A DNA stretch of 64,000 nucleotides from Occallatibacter gabretensis (GTDB lineage: Bacteria > Acidobacteriota > Terriglobia > Terriglobales > Acidobacteriaceae): assembly GCF_001449115.1 (NCBI RefSeq), contig NZ_LAIJ01000009.1, positions 992,001 to 1,056,000 of the forward strand, written 5' to 3'. Positions within the stretch are counted from its first letter, which is position 1, and every line of letters starts with the position of its first letter. A program made the translations under genes and the position numbers. The notes under the pieces were generated by a model. The model was given only the letters and a program-made list of their open reading frames with translations, was not told where the DNA came from and did no database searches. Below are positions 62,168 through 64,000 of the stretch, piece after piece.

Positions 62168-62608
62168 TCAGACTAGCTTCTTTTCAAAAACTGCGGAGAT
62201 TTTTACCTGCTCGTAGCCGTCCTGCAGATAAAAGCGGTGCGCATCTTCCCGCTTGATCTGGGACCGGACTCGGACTATCGATATTCCGCGGCCGCGCGCC
62301 CAATCCTCAGCAGCCTGGCAGAGTCGCCGACCAATGCCGCGACCTCTCACGTCTTCGTGCACGACGAGGCCGCCGATGACAGCTGTATCGGATGATTGCA
62401 GATGGCGCTCGATGGCGACATCGATCCAACCAATAAGGCGGCTCTCCAGAATACCTGCGAAGGTCGCCCGTTCAGAGGAATGAAGCAGTTGCTCGATTCT
62501 TGGAAGCAGATCTGCGACTGAGCTGGGGTAACCAAGCTGATGATTCAGAATGGCAACTGCCTCGGCATCACTAATGCTGAGCGGGCGAATGGCGAGCTCG
62601 TCTGTCAC
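62168..62608 (-). CDS. GNAT family N-acetyltransferase
   Basis: 146 residues. The acetyl-CoA loop is VHEDVRGRGIGRRLCQAAED, preceded by AVIGGLVV; the C-terminal RFYLQDGYEQ is typical of the GNAT fold. The acceptor is not identifiable. It is a single gene, convergent with the MBL hydrolase gene. Confidence 0.88.
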   Translation of the reverse strand: MTDELAIRPLSISDAEAVAILNHQLGYPSSVADLLPRIEQLLHSSERATFAGILESRLIGWIDVAIERHLQSSDTAVIGGLVVHEDVRGRGIGRRLCQAAEDWARGRGISIVRVRSQIKREDAHRFYLQDGYEQVKISAVFEKKLV

Positions 62609-62713
62609 ATTTTGAGTGTAGTGCAGAGCGAAGGAAAAAATTGAGGCTCGTTATCCATCCTTGCGACAAATGCATCGCAAGGATGGGCAAGGAGCGCGGT
62701 GAAGTGGCAACAA

Positions 62714-63250
62714 TTACGCGGCTTTGACGAATTGCACGTCGAGCGTGAGAGTGACGTCTTCGCCGACGAGCACGCCGCCGGTCTCGAGCGCGGCGTTGTA
62801 GGTGAGATCGAAGTCCTTGCGGTTGATCTTGGTGGTGGCGATGAGGCCAATGCGCTGGTTGCCCCAGGGGTCCTTGGCTGGATCGGAGAACTCTTCCACG
62901 TCGAAGGTGACAGGCTTGGTGATGCCGTGCAGGGTGAAGTCGCCGGTGACGGAGAATTCGCCTTTGCCTGCTGGCTTAACGTCGGTCGACTTGAAGGTGA
63001 TGGTGGGGAACTGTTCGACGTTGAAGAAGTCGGCGCTCTTGAGATGACCGTCGCGGTCGGCTGCTCCGGTGGTGACGGTGGCAACGTCGATGGTGGCCTC
63101 GACGGCGTGCTGCGATCCGTCTGAATCGTGGAGGGCGAGTGTGCCGGTGAGGCCGGTGAATTTGCCTTTGACCCAGGAGATCATCATGTGGCGGACTTTG
63201 AACTCGGCTGTGGAGTGGGCGGGATCGAGGTTCCAGGTGGTGGTAGACAT
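62714..63250 (-). CDS. YceI family lipocalin-like protein
   Basis: 178 residues from ATG 63250 (AAAGGAG upstream; an upstream in-frame extension covers the promoter and is rejected). YceI beta-barrel: WNLDPAHSTAEFKVRHMM, GDFTLHGITKPVTFDVEEFS, QRIGLIATTKINRKDFDL. There is no signal peptide, so the protein is cytosolic, like many acidobacterial YceI proteins. The family binds long-chain isoprenoids or fatty amides. The promoter shares a palindrome with pirin. Confidence 0.9.
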   Translation of the reverse strand: MSTTTWNLDPAHSTAEFKVRHMMISWVKGKFTGLTGTLALHDSDGSQHAVEATIDVATVTTGAADRDGHLKSADFFNVEQFPTITFKSTDVKPAGKGEFSVTGDFTLHGITKPVTFDVEEFSDPAKDPWGNQRIGLIATTKINRKDFDLTYNAALETGGVLVGEDVTLTLDVQFVKAA

Positions 63251-63297
63251 TTTTTCTGCGCTCCTTTGCGCTTCGGTGTATAGGATGCACGACGAGT

Positions 63298-63319
63298 GAT
63301 AGTCGTTGCAACAACTATT
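63298..63319. promoter_or_regulatory. Shared palindrome, yceI copy
   Basis: Centre GTTGCAAC with arms GATAGTC and AACTATT; one mismatch from symmetry in the inner 20 bp. It lies 48 nt upstream of the yceI ATG, the same distance as in the pirin promoter (47 nt), and shares the flank GGATGCACGA. Confidence 0.65.
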
Positions 63320-63413
63320 TTGCGATTCTGTTAATTTTTCCATGGATTTTCACAGGACGGGGATTGGTTCCTAGAGTGCGCACTGTGCCGTATGCTCAGA
63401 ATCAGACCCGCAC

Positions 63414-64000
63414 ATGAGCGACTTTGCCCAATCCGTGAAGCAGCAGGCCGATATTGTGAAGGTGATAGAGGGGTACGTGCGCCTGCGTAAGGCGGGCGCG
63501 ACGAACTACTCCGGCCTTTGCCCTTTTCATAAGGAAAAATCGCCGTCGTTCAGCGTTCATGCTGTGCGGCAGTTCTTTCATTGCTTTGGGTGCGGGGTTT
63601 CCGGGGATGTATTCACGTTTGTGAGCAAGATGGAGAACGTGGGTTTTCCGGAGGCGGTGCGGATTGTGGCGCAGAAATGCGGGATTCCGCTGCCGAAGAA
63701 GGAGTATTCCTCCCCGGAAGAAGCAGCCGAAGGACGCCTTCGAGCGAAGCTCCTGGAGCTGCATGAGGCTGCTGCGGCGTGGTTTGAGCAGCAACTGGCA
63801 GGGCCTGAGGGCGCTGTTGCGCGGGAATATCTCGCAGGCCGGGGACTGGATGCGAAGGGGATTAAGGAATTCCGGATCGGCTACTCGCCGGACAGCTTTA
63901 ACGCGCTGCGTGACTTTTTGGGCAAGCAGGCGGATGCGGAGACGCTGCGGGCGAGTGGGCTGTTCAGCCAGAAGGAACATGAGGATGGCACGACGGGGCC
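63414..64000 (+). CDS. dnaG: DNA primase, N-terminal part, runs off the right edge
   Basis: 195 residues present. The CHC2 zinc-binding domain has Cys and His ligands in GLCPFHKEKSPSF and FHCFGCGVSGDV, followed by the start of the catalytic core (YLAGRGLDAKGIKEFRIGYS). It makes RNA primers at the replication fork. No strong ribosome-binding site precedes ATG 63414. The gene is divergent from yceI. Confidence 0.95.
   Translation, partial: MSDFAQSVKQQADIVKVIEGYVRLRKAGATNYSGLCPFHKEKSPSFSVHAVRQFFHCFGCGVSGDVFTFVSKMENVGFPEAVRIVAQKCGIPLPKKEYSSPEEAAEGRLRAKLLELHEAAAAWFEQQLAGPEGAVAREYLAGRGLDAKGIKEFRIGYSPDSFNALRDFLGKQADAETLRASGLFSQKEHEDGTTG

Noticed and set aside
1-64000. CRISPR arrays, rRNA, tRNA, prophage and intact insertion sequences
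   Set aside because: No regularly spaced direct repeats, no ribosomal RNA sequence, no cloverleaf and no transposase or integrase frame were found on reading both strands.

Overview
The window is about 60% G+C and reads as a chromosomal segment of an acidobacterium, most likely class Terriglobia (Granulicella/Terriglobus-like). The main reasons are three tandem orphan MacB/FtsX permeases of the acidobacterial 'ADOP' type behind a PadR regulator, a ~1160-residue Oar/CarA-type TonB-dependent receptor, a cupin whose metal ligands fall at the positions known for the Granulicella hydroxynitrile lyase, and short intergenic hairpin repeats beginning GGGTGCCC. I see no rRNA, tRNA, CRISPR array, prophage or intact insertion sequence. 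Both ends cut genes: a small membrane protein on the left and dnaG on the right.

Layout. 0-9 kb: phosphate transporter (pit), an orphan AbrB-like protein, the site-2 protease/trpS/scpA run, a hexapeptide acyltransferase, asnS, a DUF1697 protein and an orphan Phd-type antitoxin. 9-18 kb: TonB receptor, FucP-type sugar symporter, a ferritin-like/VIT1 membrane fusion and a membrane SpoIIE-type phosphatase. 18-24 kb: hemY, then an HtrA/Do protease and a BlaI-M56 (BlaR1-like) pair that share an operator sequence, then a peroxiredoxin/DsbA-like pair. 24-31 kb: cupin lyase and zinc alcohol dehydrogenase, Y-family polymerase and DPP IV peptidase, flanked by two inverted copies of a ~195-bp structured repeat. 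31-40 kb: two secreted proteins, a MASE1-PAS-GGDEF cyclase, a GH2 beta-glucuronidase, a His-rich secreted protein and glyA. 40-50 kb: Sel1 protein, PadR, three ADOP permeases (the third with an in-frame stop) and an M23 peptidase. 50-56 kb: an autoregulated TetR operon containing a methyltransferase-DCC fusion, then an ECF sigma/anti-sigma/DUF4252 operon. 56-64 kb: gluQRS, pirin, serB, an NmrA-like protein, TetR, a Tat-exported MBL hydrolase, GNAT, YceI and dnaG.

The strongest regulatory signals are direct sequence matches. AACTAA-N4-TTAGTT occurs both upstream of the BlaI gene and at the start of the HtrA gene. A 20-bp palindrome centred on GTTGCAAC occurs upstream of both pirin and yceI. 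Inverted repeats sit at the starts of the TetR, Phd, AbrB-like and PadR genes. The most unusual protein feature is a ~180-residue C-terminal extension on TrpRS in a conspicuously A+T-rich gene. The most unusual DNA feature is the three-copy repeat (24.5, 31.0 and 58.0 kb), in which hairpin stems are preserved and a short reading frame aligns without gaps.
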